From Parvibaculum sp. (GTDB lineage Bacteria; Pseudomonadota; Alphaproteobacteria; Parvibaculales; Parvibaculaceae): a DNA stretch of 43,328 nt. A model generated the notes under the pieces. That model saw nothing but the letters and a program-made list of their open reading frames with translations, searched no databases and was not told the origin of the DNA. The stretch's first letter is position 1; every line of letters begins with the position of its first letter. The position numbers and the translations under genes are program-made. The stretch spans positions 1 through 43,328 of the forward strand of contig NZ_JAUYUS010000032.1 of the NCBI RefSeq assembly GCF_030694575.1. Direction: 5' to 3'. Positions 15,625 through 24,788 of the stretch are shown here, in pieces.

Positions 15625-16053
15625 ATGAATGTTGCCGCGATTTTGAAGGCCAAGGGCTCCGATGTCGTGACGGTGAGTCCCACCGCGACATTGGGCGAGA
15701 TTGCGGTCCTGCTCAGCGAGCGCCGCATCGGCGCGGTCGTGGTGATGCAGGACCGAAAGGTTCTGGGCATCGTGTCCGAACGCGACGTGGTGAAAGCCAT
15801 CGCGCGGAACGGCGCGCAATCGCTCAATGCGCCGGTGCGCGACGTGATGACGGCCCGCGTCGTCACATGCGGCCTCAACGATTCCATCGACGAGCTGATG
15901 GATTCGATGACGATGGGCCGCTTCCGGCATCTGCCCGTGATCGAGGGCGGCGAGCTGGCGGGCATCGTGTCCATCGGCGACGTGGTGAAGCACCGGATCG
16001 CCGAGACGGTGATGGAGACGGAAGCGCTGCGGCTCTATATCGCCAACGGCTGA
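15625..16053 (+). CDS. CBS-domain pair protein
   Basis: A 142-residue cytosolic protein consisting only of two tandem CBS motifs forming one Bateman module (about residues 12-60 and 75-130). Marks are VVTVSPTATLGEIAVLLSER, GIVSERDVVKAIA, then RDVMTARVVTC and HLPVIEGGELAGIVSIGDVV. Such stand-alone modules bind adenosyl ligands (AMP, ATP, SAM or NADH) and regulate partner enzymes; the partner is unknown. The start is ATG 15625 behind GGGAGGAG. A much longer open frame extends upstream but has no homology and is the shadow of the DUF2157 gene. Its stop is 4 bp from the stop of the convergent patatin gene. Confidence 0.92.
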   Translation: MNVAAILKAKGSDVVTVSPTATLGEIAVLLSERRIGAVVVMQDRKVLGIVSERDVVKAIARNGAQSLNAPVRDVMTARVVTCGLNDSIDELMDSMTMGRFRHLPVIEGGELAGIVSIGDVVKHRIAETVMETEALRLYIANG

Positions 16054-16057
16054 CGCT

Positions 16058-17161
16058 CTACTGCATGATCTCGATGGTTTCGAGGATCTGAGGGATCGCC
16101 TCTTCAGCGGCCTCTTCGCCGAGCCGTATCAATTCGTCGGCACGGTCGAAATCGAGCAGGCTCAGGTGGCCGACGCGCGGCGCGATCATGATGTCGGGCG
16201 GGTCGCCCGCCATGCGCATGCGGGCCAGCCTGTCCTGCACGATGTTGAGCGAGGCGAGCATGACGCTGGCGATGCCCGGGCCGCGCCGATTGCCGCCGAT
16301 GACACGGCGCATCAGCTCGCGTTCCGGGTTGCGCTTCCAGGTGAAGTTTTTCAGGCTCTGCCTGATCCGGTCGGCGACGGCGGGTGTCGTTTCCGCGGCG
16401 TCCTTCACAAGCTCGGCGGCACCTTCCGAGGCGTCTTCTTCTTCCTGCTCCGCATCTTCCTGCAGGTTCAGTTCCTCCTCGATCCTGTCCTCGATGTCGT
16501 GGAACAGATCGTCGTCGGGCAAGGGTGGCGGCGAGGAACGGATATAGCCGGGATGGACCGCCTCATGCGCGCGGCGGCGCGCGGCGGGGTCGAAGGGATC
16601 GGTGTTGAGATTGACGGCGATGACGACGCGGGCGCCGAGCGCGCGGGCGACGGAAACGGGGACCGGGTTCACCAGCGCACCGTCGATCAGCCAGCGGCCA
16701 TCGACCGCGACGGGCGCGAAGACGCCGGGGAGCGCATAGGAAGCGCGGATCGCCTGAATGAGGTTTCCCTTGTGCAGCCAGAGTTCGTGGCCGGTGGTGA
16801 GCTCGGTCGCGACGCCGACGAAGGTCCGCGTCAGGTTTTCGATGTCGATGTCGGAAAGCTGTTCGCGCATCAGTTCGGCGAGCTTGGAATCGCCGATGAG
16901 CCCGGAGGAGCGGAAACGGAAATCGAGCAGGCTCAACATGCGGCGGCGCGTCAGCGAGCGCGCGAAGTCCTCAAGCGGCTCGAGCCTGTCCGCGACGAGA
17001 CAGCCGCCGACAAGCGCACCGATGGAGGTGCCGGAGACGATGTCGGGCTCGATGCCGGCGCGCTTCAACGCTTTCAGGACGCCGATATGCGTCCAGCCGC
17101 GCGCTACGCCGGCGCCGAGAGCTATGCCGATTTTGGGGCGGGGCATGCGGAACTGCTTCAT
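16058..17161 (-). CDS. Patatin-like phospholipase (RssA/YchK type)
   Basis: A 367-residue serine acyl hydrolase. The oxyanion loop is GAGVARGWTHIGVLKAL near residue 15. The nucleophile elbow is GTSIG (VSGTSIGALVGG). The catalytic Asp lies in the DGA motif of WLIDGALVNPVPV. This is the Ser-Asp dyad of patatins. A highly acidic stretch (LNLQEDAEQEEEDASEG) interrupts the C-terminal half, and RVGHLSLLDFDRADELIRLGEEA closes the domain. ATG 17161 is used because it begins just before the conserved PKIGIALG; a longer upstream frame runs through a repeat element and is not credible. It is cytosolic or membrane-associated, with lipid substrate unknown. Confidence 0.92.
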   Translation of the reverse strand: MKQFRMPRPKIGIALGAGVARGWTHIGVLKALKRAGIEPDIVSGTSIGALVGGCLVADRLEPLEDFARSLTRRRMLSLLDFRFRSSGLIGDSKLAELMREQLSDIDIENLTRTFVGVATELTTGHELWLHKGNLIQAIRASYALPGVFAPVAVDGRWLIDGALVNPVPVSVARALGARVVIAVNLNTDPFDPAARRRAHEAVHPGYIRSSPPPLPDDDLFHDIEDRIEEELNLQEDAEQEEEDASEGAAELVKDAAETTPAVADRIRQSLKNFTWKRNPERELMRRVIGGNRRGPGIASVMLASLNIVQDRLARMRMAGDPPDIMIAPRVGHLSLLDFDRADELIRLGEEAAEEAIPQILETIEIMQ

Positions 17162-17294
17162 GGTCAAGAGGACTTGCGACAAACAATATAGCGGACCGCC
17201 CGAGCGGCGGTTTCGTTTTATATGGGTGGCAATTGTGACGAAATTCGAGCGCGGAGGGCGAGGCGTTCGGCAGTAACAATCAAAAACATCAATC

Positions 17295-17408
17295 GTCATG
17301 CCCGGGCTTGACCCGGGCATCCAGGGCGAGGAGGTGAGGCGCAAGAGTCTTGTGAAGAGAGACGCCGCTTTGCGGCTACTGGATTGCCGGGTCAAGCCCG
17401 GCAATGAC
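17295..17408. repeat. Extragenic palindromic repeat pair (REP-like)
   Basis: Two 30-bp arms, 17295-17324 and 17379-17408, are imperfect inverted copies of each other, and each is itself palindromic (CCCGGGCTTGACCCGGG on the left, GCCGGGTCAAGCCCGGC on the right). Both begin or end with CTGGAT and GTCAT-type ends. The 54-bp core between them is unrelated. A solo copy of the right arm lies at 23685. Elements of this shape are scattered between genes in many alphaproteobacteria. Confidence 0.8.
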
Positions 17409-17457
17409 AAGTATTAGGTTGAGTGAAGAGTATCGGGTTTAACCGCCAGTGTTGAGC

Positions 17458-17895
17458 TTAGTGGTCGTGGCTGTGCAGCTTCGTCGCGCCTGTGGCTTCG
17501 AGTTTCGCGGGCTCGCCTTTCGGGACGCGGCGGTAGAAGCAGGAGCGGTAGCCGACGTGGCAGCAGCCGCCATCGCCCGCGACATCGACCTTGAGCCAGA
17601 CGGTGTCCTGATCGCAGTCGGTGCGGAGTTCGACGACGGTTTGCACCTGGCCCGAGGTGTCGCCCTTGTGCCAGAGCTCGTTGCGCGAGCGGCTCCAGTA
17701 CCAGGCTTCGCCGGTTTCGACGGTGCGGGCCAGCGCCTCGGCGTTCATCCATGCGACCATGAGGAGCTCGCCCGTCTTCGCGTCGGTCGTGACGGCCGTG
17801 ATGAGGCCGTCGCGGTCGAATTTGGGTGAGAAGGTTGTGCCTTCCTCAATTTCCTGCGCGGTGCCGCGCGGGGCGAAGGGGGATGTGCCAGTCAT
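17458..17895 (-). CDS. hisI: Phosphoribosyl-AMP cyclohydrolase
   Basis: A 145-residue histidine-biosynthesis enzyme that hydrolyses phosphoribosyl-AMP to ProFAR. Metal-site motifs are intact: TDCDQDTVW (Mg-binding Asp cluster) and [14 protein letters not shown] (Zn cysteines). [10 protein letters not shown] and [18 protein letters not shown] are family blocks. It is the stand-alone form, without the HisE pyrophosphatase domain. The start is ATG 17895. It lies downstream of folE on the same strand, but a terminator between them suggests separate transcription. The neighbours hisI, folE and an IscU-like gene are commonly grouped in alphaproteobacteria. Confidence 0.95.
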   Translation of the reverse strand: MTGTSPFAPRGTAQEIEEGTTFSPKFDRDGLITAVTTDAKTGELLMVAWMNAEALARTVETGEAWYWSRSRNELWHKGDTSGQVQTVVELRTDCDQDTVWLKVDVAGDGGCCHVGYRSCFYRRVPKGEPAKLEATGATKLHSHDH

Positions 17896-17913
17896 GTCTC
17901 TCGTTTCCAATTG

Positions 17914-17948
17914 AAAAAGGCCCCGCCATTCAGATGAAGGCGGGGCCT
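17914..17948 (-). terminator. Intrinsic terminator of folE
   Basis: AGGCCCCGCC (17918-17927) and GGCGGGGCCT (17939-17948) form a 10-bp stem with an 11-nt loop. The five As at 17914-17918 give the U-tract in the minus-strand transcript. It is 29 bp past the folE stop and 19 bp before the hisI start. Confidence 0.9.
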
Positions 17949-17976
17949 CTTGTCAAAGCCGGATGGCTTTTGAAGG

Positions 17977-18645
17977 TCAGTATCCGCGGATCATCTGCAT
18001 GAACCGGGCTTCCATGCGGGGATCATCGCGGAAGACGCCGGTGAACTGCGTGGTGATGGTGGCGACATCCGGCTTCTTGATGCCGCGCGTCGTCATGCAT
18101 TGATGCTTCGCCTCGATGAGGATGGCGACGCCCTGGGGCTGCAGCGCGCGGTTGATCGTATCGGCGATCTGCGCCGTCATCGTCTCCTGCGTCTGGAGGC
18201 GGCGGGCGTAGATCTCGATCACGCGGGCAAGCTTCGAAATGCCCACCACCTTTTTGGTCGGCACATAGGCGATATGCGCGCGGCCGAGGATGGCGACCAT
18301 GTGATGCTCGCAATGCGACTCGATGTTGATGTCGCGGAGCATGACCATGTCGTCATAGCCCTCGACTTCCTCGAAAGTGCGGGTCAGTTCCTTGTAGGGG
18401 TCTACGTTGTAGCCCTCGAAGAACTCTTCATAGGCGCGCACGACACGGCCGGGCGTGTCGATCAGGCCTTCGCGGTCCGGATTGTCGCCGGCCCAGGCGA
18501 TGAGAGTGCGGACGGCGGCTTCGGCCGCCTCGCGGGAGGGCTTTTCGACGTGCGTCAGGCGCTCGTCCTCCGTCGGGGCCCGAAGCCCATCAACTGCAGC
18601 ATTCATGTCCATTCGACCAATCTCGTTTAGGGGTTTCCCGGCCAT
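17977..18645 (-). CDS. folE: GTP cyclohydrolase I
   Basis: A 222-residue enzyme that converts GTP to dihydroneopterin triphosphate, the first step of tetrahydrofolate synthesis. The active-site zinc ligands are seen in ESHCEHHM and in the [10 protein letters not shown] segment. Flanking family blocks are [35 protein letters not shown] and [16 protein letters not shown]. The start ATG 18645 has AAGGG upstream; an internal ATG at 18612 would also leave an intact enzyme. A strong terminator follows. Confidence 0.97.
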   Translation of the reverse strand: MAGKPLNEIGRMDMNAAVDGLRAPTEDERLTHVEKPSREAAEAAVRTLIAWAGDNPDREGLIDTPGRVVRAYEEFFEGYNVDPYKELTRTFEEVEGYDDMVMLRDINIESHCEHHMVAILGRAHIAYVPTKKVVGISKLARVIEIYARRLQTQETMTAQIADTINRALQPQGVAILIEAKHQCMTTRGIKKPDVATITTQFTGVFRDDPRMEARFMQMIRGY

Positions 18646-19151
18646 ACAGCCCTTCTTCGGGGCCGTTTGTCCGGTTCAAGTCACAGGCGGTTCCGTTGCC
18701 GGGACCGCCCATTTTGCCCATCAAGCACGGGGTCTTATGCCATGCTGAAGCTGATGTGACATCGTCTCAACCATGCATATAGCCTTGCGGAAAGGGGCTA
18801 TCAAGGGTGCGTGAAACGCAAGGTTGCGCAAAATGGGGGTTCGGTCCGGGGCGTAATTTCCGGTCTTTGGACGCAGAAAAGCGGCTGCCGGTTCTCTTTC
18901 GCGGCGTTTTTGGTTAATTCTTAAACCTTGCCGGGCAGCATCGGCTCGGCTAACAGAGTGGCAGACGGTCCACAGGATTTGATGGTCATGACGCGCCGGA
19001 CGACATGTTGTCGAACTTCGCTCCACCCCTCCTTCGTTTTTTGGGGCGGATGCGCGGACTGCTGCGCAGGCACCCGCACCGCCGACTGAGGGCCCGTGAG
19101 GAAGGCGGGCCGCCAGGGAAGCCCACGCCGAACCACATCAAGGCCTGACCG
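18646..19151. other. Intergenic region between folE and cysS
   Basis: About 505 bp without a credible gene on either strand. It must hold the divergent promoters of folE and cysS. A GGTTAA-TTC-TTAAACC dyad lies at 18912-18927. A hairpin GGCCCG/CGGGCC (19091-19111) lies in the presumed cysS leader. I looked for a T-box or SAM-type leader and saw none. Confidence 0.4.
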
Positions 19152-20558
19152 ATGAATACCCAGCCCAACAAGTTGAAGCTCTCGCTCTACAACACGCTGA
19201 CGCGGCAGAAGGAAATCTTCGAGCCGGCGGAGCCCGACCGCGTGACGATGTATGTCTGCGGGCCGACGGTCTACAACCGCTCGCATATCGGCAACGCGCG
19301 GCCGGCCGTCGTGTTCGACGTGCTGGCGCGGCTGCTCCGGCGGCTTTACCGGCATGTCGTCTATGCGCGGAACATCACCGACATCGAGGACAAGATCATC
19401 GCCGCCGCGAAAGAGGCGGGCGTCGATATTTCGGTCATCACCGAGAAATACGCGCGGATATACCGCGAGGACATGGGCGCGCTCGGCGTGCTGGCGCCGG
19501 ATATCGAGCCGAAGGCGACGGAGAGCATCGCCGAGATGATCTCGATGATGGAGCGGCTGATCGCGAGCGGGAACGCCTATGCGGCGGAGGGGCATGTACT
19601 CTTCAACGTGCCGAGCTTTGCGGAATACGGGCGGCTTTCGGGGCGGGACCGCGACGACATGATCGCGGGCGCGCGCGTCGAAGTGGCGCCCTACAAGAAG
19701 GACCCGGCGGATTTCGTGCTGTGGAAGCCGTCGACGCCGGAGCAGCCGGGCTGGGACAGCCCGTGGGGACGCGGGCGGCCGGGCTGGCATATCGAATGCT
19801 CGGCGATGATCGAGAAGCATCTGGGCGAGACCATCGACATTCACGGCGGCGGCATCGACCTGCAGTTCCCGCATCACGAGAACGAACTGGCGCAATCGTC
19901 CTGCGCGCATGGGCGGGCGCCGCTCGCGCGGTTCTGGCTGCATAACGGCTTCGTGAACATGGGTGCCGAGAAGATGTCGAAGTCGCTCGGCAATGTGCTG
20001 CTGGTGCATGAGCTGATCGCGCAGGCGCCGGGCGAGGCGGTGCGGCTTGCGCTGCTCAACGCGCATTACCGGCAGCCGCTGGACTGGTCGGACGAGGGGC
20101 TGGCGCAGGCGAAGCGGATGCTCGACCGGCTTTACGGCGCGCTGCGGGGGCTTTCGGACGTGAAGGCGGAACCGACAAGCGATGCGGCGCCTGATGCCTT
20201 CATGGAGGCGCTGGCCGACGACCTCAACACGCCGAAGGCGCTGGCGGTGCTGTTCGACCTCGCCAAGCGGGCCAATACGGAGACGGACCCGGGCACGAGG
20301 GCGCAGCTGAAGGCGGCGCTGATCGGGGCGGGGCGGCTTCTGGGCGTGCTCGAAATGGACCCCGAAGCCTGGTTTGCAGGGGCGGGGGCGGCTTCCCATA
20401 TAGACGGGGACGAAGTGGAGCGGCTGATCGCGGCGCGCAATGCCGCGCGCAAGGCGAAGGATTTCGCCGAGGCCGACCGCATCCGCGGCGCGCTTGCCGA
20501 GATGGGCGTGGCGATCGAAGATGGGCCGCAAGGCACAAGCTGGAGAGTGGCGAGCTAG
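19152..20558 (+). CDS. cysS: Cysteinyl-tRNA synthetase
   Basis: A 468-residue class I aminoacyl-tRNA synthetase. The HIGH-type signature is SHIGNARP (H45-N48) and the KMSKS loop is KMSKSLGN at residues 274-278. Zinc ligands are C36 in YVCGPTVYN, the Cys in IECSAM and the HHENELAQ His/Glu. Length and domain order are normal, ending with the anticodon-binding region [15 protein letters not shown]. No strong ribosome site precedes ATG 19152, but the sequence from [15 protein letters not shown] is family-like. The next gene starts immediately after its stop. Confidence 0.98.
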   Translation: MNTQPNKLKLSLYNTLTRQKEIFEPAEPDRVTMYVCGPTVYNRSHIGNARPAVVFDVLARLLRRLYRHVVYARNITDIEDKIIAAAKEAGVDISVITEKYARIYREDMGALGVLAPDIEPKATESIAEMISMMERLIASGNAYAAEGHVLFNVPSFAEYGRLSGRDRDDMIAGARVEVAPYKKDPADFVLWKPSTPEQPGWDSPWGRGRPGWHIECSAMIEKHLGETIDIHGGGIDLQFPHHENELAQSSCAHGRAPLARFWLHNGFVNMGAEKMSKSLGNVLLVHELIAQAPGEAVRLALLNAHYRQPLDWSDEGLAQAKRMLDRLYGALRGLSDVKAEPTSDAAPDAFMEALADDLNTPKALAVLFDLAKRANTETDPGTRAQLKAALIGAGRLLGVLEMDPEAWFAGAGAASHIDGDEVERLIAARNAARKAKDFAEADRIRGALAEMGVAIEDGPQGTSWRVAS

Positions 20559-21056
20559 ATGCTCAACGAGATCTACAACAAGCGCATTCTCGAACTCGCA
20601 TCGGATATTCCGCATGGCGAGCGGCTTGCCGCGCCCGACGCCTCGGCGACGGCGGTGTCGAAGCTGTGCGGTTCGAAGGTGACGGTCGATGTGAAGCTCG
20701 ACGGCGACCGGGTTGTGGATTACGGCGCGGATGTGAAGGCATGCGCGCTGGGGCAGGCGTCGTCCTCCATCATGGCGCGGCATGTGATCGGTGCGAGTGC
20801 CGCCGAGCTGCACGAGGTCGGCGCCGCGATGCGGGCGATGCTGAAGCAGGGTGGCGAGCCGCCGCGCGAAATCTATGGCGGCAAGTGGAAAGACCTCGAG
20901 GTGCTCGAGCCGGTGCGCGAATACAAGGCCCGGCACGCCTCGACGCTGCTGGTATTCGACGCGGTGGAGGAGGCGGTGGAAGCCGCGCTTGCCGAAAAAG
21001 GGAGTGGTACTGCGCCGCAGACCGGGACCCTCACTAGCACCGGCCCGGCCGCTTAG
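20559..21056 (+). CDS. IscU/NifU-type iron-sulfur scaffold homologue, one ligand Cys absent
   Basis: A 165-residue NifU_N-like protein starting one base after the cysS stop (TAGATG), so it is probably translated by coupling. C37 in SKLCGSKVTV and C62 in VKACALGQASSSIMA match the first two cluster ligands of IscU. The third position reads KARHASTLL, where IscU has His-Cys: the Cys is Ala here while the adjacent His is kept. This variant is known in alphaproteobacterial proteins annotated as assembly scaffold. Whether it still carries a cluster is an open question. The C-terminus is a short low-complexity tail. A terminator follows. Confidence 0.85.
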   Translation: MLNEIYNKRILELASDIPHGERLAAPDASATAVSKLCGSKVTVDVKLDGDRVVDYGADVKACALGQASSSIMARHVIGASAAELHEVGAAMRAMLKQGGEPPREIYGGKWKDLEVLEPVREYKARHASTLLVFDAVEEAVEAALAEKGSGTAPQTGTLTSTGPAA

Positions 21057-21194
21057 GCGCCGGGCCCGACCGCTCCCGCGCGACATGCGCCCGGGCGGCT
21101 TTTCCCAGACGAATCAGACGGATAGGCCGAAAGGCGCCGACGGCGCCTGCAAGTTGTGCCGATTCCGATTAAAAGCTAACAAGTGCGTGTAACC

Positions 21195-21244
21195 GGAGCG
21201 GGATCGCTCTTCTTCGAATCGCAATCCCGCTCCAGTCCTTTTGT
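21195..21244 (+). terminator. Intrinsic terminator after the cysS operon
   Basis: GGAGCGGGAT (21195-21204) and ATCCCGCTCC (21224-21233) make a perfect 10-bp stem with a 19-nt loop, followed by a T-rich tail AGTCCTTTTGTTTG. It lies between the IscU-like gene and yidD. Confidence 0.75.
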
Positions 21245-21312
21245 TTGTCGCGCAATTTATGGGCGAACTGCTGCGCATTTCGCCCGATTGCGCTTAGGGG
21301 ACTTCCGATCCC

Positions 21313-21627
21313 ATGCGGCGCGATCCTTTGTCGCTCATCATGCGCGGGCTGATCCGGTTCTATCAGTGGTTCATATCGCCGCTGATCGGGCCGAAATGCC
21401 GGCATTTGCCGACCTGCTCGGACTATACGATGCAGGCGATCGAGCGCTTCGGGGCATGGCGTGGCGGATGGCTGGGGCTGGCGCGGATCGCGCGGTGCCA
21501 CCCATGGGGAAGCCACGGCTTCGACCCGGTGCCGGAGCGGCTGGCGGACCAGCCTTTCTGGGCGCCGTGGCGATATGGAAGCTGGCGGATGGAAGAACAA
21601 CGCGACTGCACGCACGGAACGCATTGA
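21313..21627 (+). CDS. yidD: Membrane protein insertion efficiency factor YidD
   Basis: A 104-residue membrane-associated protein that assists YidC-dependent insertion. The family core is complete: [34 protein letters not shown], with the conserved Cys pair, then [23 protein letters not shown]. The N-terminal amphipathic helix is present. It lies 9 bp upstream of thrS on the same strand and is probably cotranscribed. YidD in other bacteria is usually next to rnpA and yidC; here it is separate, as often in alphaproteobacteria. Confidence 0.95.
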   Translation: MRRDPLSLIMRGLIRFYQWFISPLIGPKCRHLPTCSDYTMQAIERFGAWRGGWLGLARIARCHPWGSHGFDPVPERLADQPFWAPWRYGSWRMEEQRDCTHGTH

Positions 21628-21636
21628 GAGAGACAC

Positions 21637-23595
21637 ATGATAAAGCTGAAACTTCCAGACGGTTCCGTTCGCGAGCATGAGGCGCCGCTTGACGGGCTCG
21701 CCTTTGCCGAGAGCATCGCAAAGTCGCTGGCGAAAAAGGCGGTCGCGATCAAGATCGACGGCCAGATGAAGGACCTCTCGACGGTGATCGACCGCGACGC
21801 CGCGGTGGAGATCGTCACGCGCGAGACGCCGGACGGCGTCGACCTGCTGCGGCACGATGCCTCGCATGTGATGGCCGAAGCCGTGCAGGAGCTTTTTCCG
21901 GGCACGCAGGTGACGATCGGGCCGGTGATCGAGAACGGCTTCTATTACGACTTCGCGCGGGCCGAACCCTTCAAGGCGGAAGACCTCGAGAAGATCGAAC
22001 AGCGGATGCGCGAGATCGTGGACCGCGACGAGACGATCACGCGCGAAGTGTGGGACCGCGATGAGGCGGTCGCGTATTTCCGAAAGATCGGCGAGCATTA
22101 CAAGGCGGAGATCATCGCTTCCATTCCGGGCGGTGAGCCGGTTTCGATCTACCGGCAGGGCAACTGGCTCGACCTGTGCCGGGGGCCGCATCTGCCGTCG
22201 ACGGGCAAGCTCGGCAAGGCGTTCAAGCTGACGAAGCTCGCCGGCGCCTATTGGCGCGGCGACAGCCGCAACGAGATGCTTCAGCGCATCTACGGGACGT
22301 GCTGGGCGAACGACAACGACCTCAAGGCCTATCTGACGATGGTGGAGGAGGCGGAGCGCCGCGACCATCGCAAGATCGGCCGCGAGATGGATCTGTTCCA
22401 TCTGCAGGAAGAGGCGCAAGGGTCGGTCTTCTGGCATCCGAAGGGCTGGCGCATCTGGCAGGCGCTGGAGCAATATGTCCGCAGGCGGATCGATGCGGCG
22501 GGCTATGTGGAAGTGAGGACGCCGCAGCTTCTCGACTCGAAGTTCTGGGAGCAATCCGGCCATTGGGGCAAGTATCGCGAGAACATGTTCGTGGTGCCGG
22601 ACGAGGTGCCGTCGACGGATGAGGACGCGCCTGTCCTCTCCGGCAAGGCGAAGCTCATGGCGATCAAGCCGATGAACTGCCCCGCGCATATCCAGATCTT
22701 CAAGCAGGGCGTGAAATCCTACCGCGACCTGCCGCTGCGCATGGCGGAGTTCGGCTGCTGCCACCGCAACGAGCCGCATGGCGCGCTGCACGGTCTCATG
22801 CGCGTGCGCCAGATGACGCAGGACGACGCGCATATCTTCTGCACGGAAGACCAGATCAAGGAAGAGACGGAAGCCTTCGTGGCGCTGCTCGAAAGCGTCT
22901 ATGAGGATATGGGCTTCACGGGCACGAAGCTCAGGCTTGCGACGCGGCCCGATGTGCGGGCCGGTACGGACGAGACGTGGGACAAGGCGGAGAAGGCGCT
23001 GGAGGAAGCGTTGCGCGCGCTGGGCAAGGAGTTCGACTTCGCGCCCGGCGAGGGCGCGTTCTACGGGCCGAAGCTCGAATTCCACCTGCGCGACGCCATC
23101 GGCCGTTCGTGGCAGCTCGGCACGCTGCAGCTCGACTTCGTGCTGCCGGAACGTCTCGATGCCTCTTATATCGGCGAGGACGGCAACAAGCATCGCCCGG
23201 TGATGCTCCATCGCGCGATCTTGGGGTCGCTCGAACGCTTCATCGGCATCCTGATCGAAAACTATGAGGGACGCTTCCCGCTCTGGCTGGCGCCGGTGCA
23301 GGCGGTGGTGACGACGATCACGTCGGATGCCGATCCCTATGCCGAAGAGATGCTGCAGAAGCTGCGCGATGCGGGTATCCGGGCGGAGCTCGATCTTCGG
23401 AACGAGAAGATCAACTACAAGGTGCGCGAGCATTCGGTAGCGAAGGTGCCGGCGATCTTCGTGGCCGGCAAGCGCGAGGCGGAGGAGGGGACGGTTTCGA
23501 TCCGCCGTCTCGGCTCGCAGCAGCAGCAGACGATGAAGCTCGACGAGGCGATCAAGGCGCTGGCCGAAGAGGCGACGCCGCCGGATTTGCGATAG
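21637..23595 (+). CDS. thrS: Threonyl-tRNA synthetase
   Basis: A 652-residue class II synthetase with all domains: TGS (residues 1-60, [16 protein letters not shown]), editing domain with H73 and H77 in [12 protein letters not shown], catalytic core, and C-terminal anticodon-binding domain ([18 protein letters not shown] onward). The zinc Cys is C348 in [11 protein letters not shown]. Class II motifs include [20 protein letters not shown] (motif 2) and the motif 3 region near [17 protein letters not shown]. The start is ATG 21637 behind GAGAGA. It ends in a strong terminator. Confidence 0.98.
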   Translation: MIKLKLPDGSVREHEAPLDGLAFAESIAKSLAKKAVAIKIDGQMKDLSTVIDRDAAVEIVTRETPDGVDLLRHDASHVMAEAVQELFPGTQVTIGPVIENGFYYDFARAEPFKAEDLEKIEQRMREIVDRDETITREVWDRDEAVAYFRKIGEHYKAEIIASIPGGEPVSIYRQGNWLDLCRGPHLPSTGKLGKAFKLTKLAGAYWRGDSRNEMLQRIYGTCWANDNDLKAYLTMVEEAERRDHRKIGREMDLFHLQEEAQGSVFWHPKGWRIWQALEQYVRRRIDAAGYVEVRTPQLLDSKFWEQSGHWGKYRENMFVVPDEVPSTDEDAPVLSGKAKLMAIKPMNCPAHIQIFKQGVKSYRDLPLRMAEFGCCHRNEPHGALHGLMRVRQMTQDDAHIFCTEDQIKEETEAFVALLESVYEDMGFTGTKLRLATRPDVRAGTDETWDKAEKALEEALRALGKEFDFAPGEGAFYGPKLEFHLRDAIGRSWQLGTLQLDFVLPERLDASYIGEDGNKHRPVMLHRAILGSLERFIGILIENYEGRFPLWLAPVQAVVTTITSDADPYAEEMLQKLRDAGIRAELDLRNEKINYKVREHSVAKVPAIFVAGKREAEEGTVSIRRLGSQQQQTMKLDEAIKALAEEATPPDLR

Positions 23596-23619
23596 CGTTC
23601 TGCCTGAGTGATGTGAGTG

Positions 23620-23658
23620 GCCCGTCCTCCTTTGCAATAAAGGTGGGCGGGCTTTTTT
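23620..23658 (+). terminator. Intrinsic terminator of thrS
   Basis: GCCCG at 23620-23624 pairs with CGGGC at 23648-23652, and CCTTT/AAAGG forms the upper stem. Six Ts follow directly. It lies 24 bp past the thrS stop. Confidence 0.9.
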
Positions 23659-23684
23659 ATGGAGAGGCACGGAGCGAGCCGCTC

Positions 23685-23714
23685 CTGGATTGCCGGGTCA
23701 AGCCCGGCAAAGAC
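23685..23714. repeat. Solo copy of the extragenic palindrome
   Basis: CTGGATTGCCGGGTCAAGCC and the following bases repeat the right arm of the 17295-17408 element in the same orientation, differing by one base near its end. It sits between the thrS terminator and the convergent AHSA1 gene. Confidence 0.75.
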
Positions 23715-23766
23715 ATTGTTTTTAACTGGCGGTTCTCATGGCAGGGTTCGGTTGTTCTCCGGCGGT

Positions 23767-24306
23767 CTATTTCCTGTAGCGCGCGCTGTACTCGCCCTCG
23801 ATGCCCTCGAAGGCTTCCCAGAAAGGCGTTCTGGGGTTGCCCTCCAGCTGCTCGGTGAGCATCCGCAGATGGGTGTGCCAGCCGCCCGAGAAATTGATCG
23901 CGTCGGAGATGCCGGAGACGCGGCGATGGGTGAGAACGAGGCGGACCTTGTCACCTTCCTCCGTCAGTTCGATCTCAACGACCGAACCCTTGGGGTCCAT
24001 GTCGTCGTCCCAGGTGAAACCAAGGCGGCGGGGCGGCTCGTAGATCGTGACGACATGCTTGCTGTCGAAGGGGCCGCCATATTTCCTGAAGCGTTCGGGC
24101 GGCGCGGAGGGGCGCGGTCCGAGATTCGAATTGTCGAAGACGATGTCCATCTTGCCGCCGACGCGGGATTCCATCGGGCCGGCGGCGAACCAGAGCCCGC
24201 GCAATTCGGCATCCGTCAGATATTTCCAGACGCGCTCGATGGGGCCGGGGAGAAGCCGCTCGAAGCGGACCGTGTGGTCGTCGACCAGGGTGCCGTATTC
24301 ACTCAT
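23767..24306 (-). CDS. SRPBCC/AHSA1-domain protein
   Basis: A 179-residue protein of the Activator-of-Hsp90-ATPase-1-like branch of the START/Bet v1 fold. Typical segments are FERLLPGPIERVWKYLTDAELRGLWFAAG, VGGKMDIVFDN, LGFTWDDD, and VRLVLTHRRVSG followed by GGWHTHLRMLTEQLEG. It is a cytosolic hydrophobic-ligand cavity protein; ligand unknown. It lies 27 bp downstream of an ArsR regulator, the standard ArsR-AHSA1 pairing in proteobacteria, and is surely in the same operon. Confidence 0.92.
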   Translation of the reverse strand: MSEYGTLVDDHTVRFERLLPGPIERVWKYLTDAELRGLWFAAGPMESRVGGKMDIVFDNSNLGPRPSAPPERFRKYGGPFDSKHVVTIYEPPRRLGFTWDDDMDPKGSVVEIELTEEGDKVRLVLTHRRVSGISDAINFSGGWHTHLRMLTEQLEGNPRTPFWEAFEGIEGEYSARYRK

Positions 24307-24333
24307 CGGGTTACCTCGCGAGTTGGTTCGTGT

Positions 24334-24654
24334 TTACCGCTTCCTGTCCCGCTCCGCCGCCGCGAGAAGTTCGCGCTCCAGTGCGTCGAGCTTCGGCGTC
24401 CAGAACTTGCGGATATTCGCAAGCCAGCGGTCGAGCTCGCCGAGCCCCTGCGGATCGAGGGAATAGATGCGGCGCTGGGCATCGACGCGGACGCGGACGA
24501 GATGCGCGGCCTTCAATGCCTTCAGATGCTGGGAGACCGCGGGCGCGCTCATCGAGAAGCGCCGCGCGATGTCGCCCGCCGGGAGCTCGCCCGAGGCGAG
24601 CATTTCGACGATCCGGCGCCGGGTGGGGTCTGCGAGGGCGGTGAAACTTTCCAT
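24334..24654 (-). CDS. ArsR/SmtB family transcriptional repressor
   Basis: A 106-residue winged-helix repressor. LADPTRRRIVEMLASGELPAGDIARRFSMSAPAVSQHLKALKAAHLVRVRVDAQRRIYSL is the complete ArsR fold with recognition helix AVSQHLKAL. It lacks the Cys metal site (CVC-type), placing it in the non-metal ArsR subgroup paired with AHSA1 proteins. It heads a two-gene operon, and a dyad directly upstream is its probable operator. Confidence 0.93.
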   Translation of the reverse strand: MESFTALADPTRRRIVEMLASGELPAGDIARRFSMSAPAVSQHLKALKAAHLVRVRVDAQRRIYSLDPQGLGELDRWLANIRKFWTPKLDALERELLAAAERDRKR

Positions 24655-24664
24655 GCGTATATAT

Positions 24665-24697
24665 TTTCTGTTTCACTTAATTAAGTCAACACAGAAA
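24665..24697. promoter_or_regulatory. Candidate ArsR operator
   Basis: A perfect ACTTAATTAAGT palindrome (24675-24686) is nested in an outer inverted repeat TTTCTGT (24665-24671) and ACAGAAA (24691-24697). The AT-rich dyad starts 11 bp upstream of the ArsR ATG, so a bound dimer would block the operon promoter or ribosome access, consistent with autorepression. Confidence 0.6.
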
Positions 24698-24788
24698 TAT
24701 GGATCAGGGCATGGTTCCCCCGATACGCCGCGCAAAACCTCGCGATTCCGGTTAAGTTGAGACAAGACGAAGCTGGGAGAGGGCGATC

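Noticed and set aside
18646-19151. T-box or SAM-type leader upstream of cysS
   Set aside because: No conserved T-box sequence, no anti-terminator pair and no terminator before the start.
18921-23670. Very long open frames on the minus strand opposite cysS and thrS (over 700 and 800 codons)
   Set aside because: Their translations are Arg/His/Ala-rich with no family signature and lie fully antisense to unmistakable synthetase genes. They reflect codon bias in GC-rich DNA.
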